NCBI GenBank assembly: GCA_021779235.1
Contig: JAJYBA010000059.1
Coordinates: 1-8,982, forward strand
Length of the DNA stretch: 8,982 nt
Source: Bacillota bacterium
GTDB taxonomy: Bacteria > Bacillota > Clostridia > Clostridiales > Clostridiaceae
Direction of reading: 5' to 3'
In this document: piece after piece, positions 6,451 through 8,982 of the stretch
Layout: each line of letters starts with the position of its first letter
Position numbering within the stretch: the stretch's first letter is position 1
Made by a program: the position numbers and the translations under genes
The notes under the pieces: model-generated
Databases searched by the model: none
What the model saw: the letters and a program-made list of their open reading frames with translations, nothing else
What the model was told of the DNA's origin: nothing

Positions 6451-6560
6451 CGCGGTGATAAATTCCATTTTAATAAAATATTTATCTGCGAAAAGTATAA
6501 ACTGCCGCGGAATTTACTTTATTATTATGAAAAAAAATATGGCCGCGAGCAGTATATTAC
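6451..6560 (+). promoter_or_regulatory. Structured 5' leader of the ABC-F gene with two hairpins
   Basis: Hairpin I spans 6451-6490: CGC with GCG, then GATAAAT (6457-6463) with ATTTATC (6480-6486), and an inner ATTTTA/TAAAAT helix beyond a TCC bulge. Hairpin II spans 6495-6560. Its core is CTGCCGCGG (6502-6510) paired with CCGCGAGCAG (6543-6552), nine pairs with one bulged A. It extends outward through GTA (6495-6497) with TAC (6558-6560), and the loop is almost all A/T. Alternative pairings exist: TAAATTCC (6459-6466) with GGAATTTA (6509-6516), and CGCGG (6451-6455) with CCGCG (6505-6509 or 6543-6547). The GC-rich stem stands out in this AT-rich leader. Hairpin II ends just before the ribosome binding site, so translational or attenuation control is plausible but unproven. 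Confidence 0.5.
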
Positions 6561-6563
6561 ATG

Positions 6564-6570
6564 AAAAGGA
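6564..6570 (+). promoter_or_regulatory. Ribosome binding site that sets the ABC-F start
   Basis: AAAAGGA lies ten bases before the ATG at 6581. The upstream in-frame starts at 6455 (GTG), 6527 and 6539 (ATG) have no comparable site, and they fall inside the leader hairpins. This selects 6581 as the start. Confidence 0.65.
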
Positions 6571-6580
6571 TGGTACAGAT

Positions 6581-8500
6581 ATGAATTTGTTAACGATAGA
6601 AGAAGTGAGTAAAAGCTATAGTGAGAGAATACTCATTAATAAAGCGTCATTAGGTATAAGTGAAGGCGATAAAATTGGATTGATAGGAGTTAATGGTACT
6701 GGAAAATCCACTTTTTTAAAAATAATAGCAGGAATTGAAGTTCCTGATGAAGGAAGAATTTTAAAGGGAAGTATGGTAAATATAGAATATTTGCCTCAAA
6801 ATCCTGATTTTGACCCAGATGCTACAGTGTTAGAGCAGATTTTTAAAAGTGATACAGCGGTTATGCAGGTTATAAGAGAATATGAAGCTGTAATAGAAAA
6901 ATTGCAAGGGACCCCAGAAGATGAAATACTTCAAAAATCTTTAATGATTCTTAACAATAAAATGGACGCGTGTAACGGGTGGCAAGTTCAAAGTGAAGCT
7001 AAAACTATATTAACTAAGCTTGGTATAACAAATTTTAAGGAGCGCATTGGGAATCTTTCAGGTGGACAAAGAAAGAGAGTGGCGCTATGTAGTGCACTAA
7101 TTACTCCTTCTGATTTGTTAATTTTAGATGAGCCTACAAATCATATGGATAACAAAATAATAGATTGGCTAGAGAACTTTTTAAACAATAGAAAAGGTGC
7201 TGTACTTATGATTACTCATGATAGATATTTTCTAGATAGGGTAACAAATAAGATTCTTGAACTTGATAGAGGAAATTTATACAGTTACCAGGGCAATTAT
7301 AGTGTGTTTTTGGAAAAGAAAGTTGAAAGAATGGCTTTAATGGATGCACTAGAAAGAAAAAGGCAAAGCTTATTTAAAAAGGAGTTAGCTTGGATTAGGC
7401 GGGGTGCAAAAGCTAGAACTACAAAGCAAAAGGCAAGAATTGACCGCTTTGAGGAGATTAAAGATGGTAAGATTGACGTTTCAAAGGAAAAGTTAGAATT
7501 ATCTTCAGCATCTACTAGGCTTGGGAAAAAGGTTATTAATGTAGAGAAAATTCATAAAGCCTATGGCGAAAATAAGTTAATTGGAGATTTTAGTCATGTC
7601 TTTACCAAGAGAGATAAAGTTGGTATTATAGGACCTAATGGTATCGGAAAGTCCACTCTAATGAATATTTTAAGTGGGATGATAACTCAGGATGAGGGTT
7701 TAATAGAATGGGGTGAAACGGTAAAAATCGGATATTTCTGTCAAGAAAACGGTGCTATGGATGAAAATATGAGGGCTATTGACTATATTAAAGAAGGTGC
7801 AGAATATATATCTACAGGGGATGGAGAAAAGATTACAGCTTCCCAAATGTTAGAGAGATTTTTATTTGATGGAACTACCCAGTATTCCTTTATTTCTAAA
7901 TTATCTGGAGGTGAAAGAAGAAGATTATACTTGTTAAGAATCCTTATGGAAGCTCCAAATGTATTATTTTTAGATGAGCCAACTAATGATCTGGATATCG
8001 AGACCTTAACAGTACTGGAAGATTATTTAGATGAATTTAGCGGTGTGGTCATAACCGTATCCCATGATAGATATTTTTTAGATAGAGTTGCAGAAAAAAT
8101 ATTTAGTTTTGAAGGAAATGAACAGATAATTCAACATGTAGGGAATTATTCTGAGTACCAAGAATATATAGATAAAAATTCAAATTTACTGGAAGGCAAT
8201 AAGGAAGTTATTAAAGAAGATAAAAAAGGTAAAATTGAAGAAATTAAAAAAGGTAAGGTTTTGAAGTTTACCTTTAAAGAACAGAAGGAATATGAAGAAA
8301 TTGACGGTATAATTGAGGAAAAGGAAATGGAACTTCAAGAAATTGATAAAAAAATTAATGCTGGAAGTAGTGATTTTGAGTATTTGCAGAAACTAGTGCA
8401 GCAGCAAACGAATGTACAAGTTGAACTTGAACATCTAATGGGGCGATGGACATATTTAAATGAATTAGCTGAGGAAATAGAGGCTCAGAAAAATAATTAA
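6581..8500 (+). CDS. uup: ABC-F ATPase of the Uup/YfmR type
   Basis: Soluble ABC-F protein with two ATPase domains and no membrane segment. The family acts in the ribosomal E site, and YfmR/Uup members help relieve stalled translation. It is 639 residues from ATG 6581; the frame is open back to 6455 but that part looks like leader RNA. Domain 1 has Walker A GVNGTGKST (36-44), LSGGQRKR (159-166), LLILDEPTNH (179-188) and H213. The interdomain linker at about 240-318 includes KKELAWIRRGAKARTTKQKA (266-285), the hallmark of the Uup branch. Domain 2 has GPNGIGKST (351-359), LSGGERRR (441-448), LFLDEPTND (462-470) and H495. A charged segment follows, then the C-terminal coiled coil (about 563-637) beginning FTFKEQKEYEEI, as in the Uup C-terminal domain. 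Both ATP sites are intact. A drug-resistance ABC-F is less likely because of the linker and C-terminal coiled coil. Confidence 0.93.
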   Translation: MNLLTIEEVSKSYSERILINKASLGISEGDKIGLIGVNGTGKSTFLKIIAGIEVPDEGRILKGSMVNIEYLPQNPDFDPDATVLEQIFKSDTAVMQVIREYEAVIEKLQGTPEDEILQKSLMILNNKMDACNGWQVQSEAKTILTKLGITNFKERIGNLSGGQRKRVALCSALITPSDLLILDEPTNHMDNKIIDWLENFLNNRKGAVLMITHDRYFLDRVTNKILELDRGNLYSYQGNYSVFLEKKVERMALMDALERKRQSLFKKELAWIRRGAKARTTKQKARIDRFEEIKDGKIDVSKEKLELSSASTRLGKKVINVEKIHKAYGENKLIGDFSHVFTKRDKVGIIGPNGIGKSTLMNILSGMITQDEGLIEWGETVKIGYFCQENGAMDENMRAIDYIKEGAEYISTGDGEKITASQMLERFLFDGTTQYSFISKLSGGERRRLYLLRILMEAPNVLFLDEPTNDLDIETLTVLEDYLDEFSGVVITVSHDRYFLDRVAEKIFSFEGNEQIIQHVGNYSEYQEYIDKNSNLLEGNKEVIKEDKKGKIEEIKKGKVLKFTFKEQKEYEEIDGIIEEKEMELQEIDKKINAGSSDFEYLQKLVQQQTNVQVELEHLMGRWTYLNELAEEIEAQKNN

Positions 8501-8544
8501 AATTTTAATAGTGACAATTTTATTTATTAAAGAAGGTTAAAATT

Positions 8545-8982
8545 ATGGAGAAAAATAGGGATATAAAAATATCTGTGCGTAATTTAGTAGAGTTTGTACT
8601 GCGAGCTGGTGACTTAGATACGAGGTTTATGGGCAGTAGTAGAGCTGTAGAGGGGACTAAAGCTCATCAAAAAATTCAGAAGGAAAATAAAGAAAAATAT
8701 TCAGTAATATTTGGAGAAGAATATTTGTCAGAGGTAAGTTTAAAACATAGTGTGGAATATAATGGCGGTACAATTGTAATTGAGGGACGTGCCGATGGTA
8801 TTTTAATCAAAAATAATGAAGTCACCATAGATGAAATTAAAACAGTTACTAAAGATTTAGAATTGCTTGAAGAGGATTATAATAGTCTTCATTGGGCTCA
8901 AGCTAAATGTTATGCGTATATATATGGATTGCAAAATAACCTGCAACTTATTAATGTTCAATTAACTTATTATGAAATAGAA
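8545..8982 (+). CDS. N-terminal RecB/Cas4-like nuclease domain of a probable DinG-type helicase, cut by window end
   Basis: The first 146 codons are visible and the frame is open to the edge. AGAAGG (8531-8536) sits eight bases before the ATG. The sequence has the PD-(D/E)XK nuclease motifs of the RecB/Cas4 group in order: E63 in SEVSLKH, GRADG with D84 (81-85), IDEIKT with E97 and K99 (95-100), and Q119-x3-Y123 in QAKCYAY. The opening SVRNLVEFVLRAGDLDTRF and SSRAVEGTKAHQKIQ resemble Firmicutes proteins of roughly 800 residues in which such a nuclease domain precedes a Rad3/DinG-like superfamily 2 helicase. The helicase part lies outside the window, so that half is inferred. It starts 44 bp after the ABC-F gene with no clear terminator between, so the two may share a transcript. 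Confidence 0.75.
   Translation, partial: MEKNRDIKISVRNLVEFVLRAGDLDTRFMGSSRAVEGTKAHQKIQKENKEKYSVIFGEEYLSEVSLKHSVEYNGGTIVIEGRADGILIKNNEVTIDEIKTVTKDLELLEEDYNSLHWAQAKCYAYIYGLQNNLQLINVQLTYYEIE

Noticed and set aside
6455..6580. N-terminal extension of the ABC-F protein from GTG 6455 or from ATG 6527 or 6539
   Set aside because: There is no ribosome binding site, the extension is unlike the family N-terminus, and the region forms leader hairpins. ATG 6581 gives the normal MNLLTIEEVSKSY start.
6564..6580. T-box riboswitch, because AGGATGGTACAG resembles the T-box core
   Set aside because: The match lacks the full conserved core, there is no specifier stem or terminator, and it overlaps the ribosome binding site of a gene not controlled by amino acids.

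Overview
The window is AT-rich DNA with Clostridium-like codon use, strong AAGGGGG and AGGAGG ribosome binding sites and Firmicutes-type proteins. I infer a Clostridium or close relative; no RNA gene is present to confirm it. Every gene is on the + strand.

Region 1 (1-6038) is a peptide ABC transporter operon of the Opp/Dpp type. It encodes a lipoprotein binding protein (5' end outside the window), two permeases, two ATPases and a 62-residue single-pass membrane protein. Peptides caught outside by the lipoprotein would pass through the permease pair, driven by the ATPase pair. Spacing is tight except at two points. A 12-bp perfect hairpin separates the binding protein from the first permease. 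About 180 bp between the two ATPase genes holds four tandem copies of a 45-46 bp unit. Each unit is a 10-bp inverted repeat plus a G-rich Shine-Dalgarno-like tail. The first copy contains the end and stop codon of oppD, the last tail is the oppF ribosome binding site, and paired base changes between copies keep the stems intact. This array is the most unusual structure here.

Region 2 (6039-6580) is a junction without an intact gene. It contains a probable operon terminator, about 120 bp of unassigned sequence, a C-terminal remnant of an endonuclease/exonuclease/phosphatase (EEP) family gene with its own strong hairpin, and the promoter and structured leader of the next gene. The leader includes a dyad over the -10 box and a long hairpin with a GC-rich core just before the ribosome binding site.

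Region 3 (6581-8982) has a complete ABC-F protein of the Uup/YfmR type, a ribosome-associated ATPase rather than a transporter. After 44 bp comes the start of a gene with an N-terminal RecB/Cas4-like nuclease domain, probably the front of a DinG-like helicase, cut by the window end.

I see no CRISPR array, intact insertion sequence, phage gene, tRNA or rRNA. Most genes are ordinary; the novelty lies in the intergenic structures.
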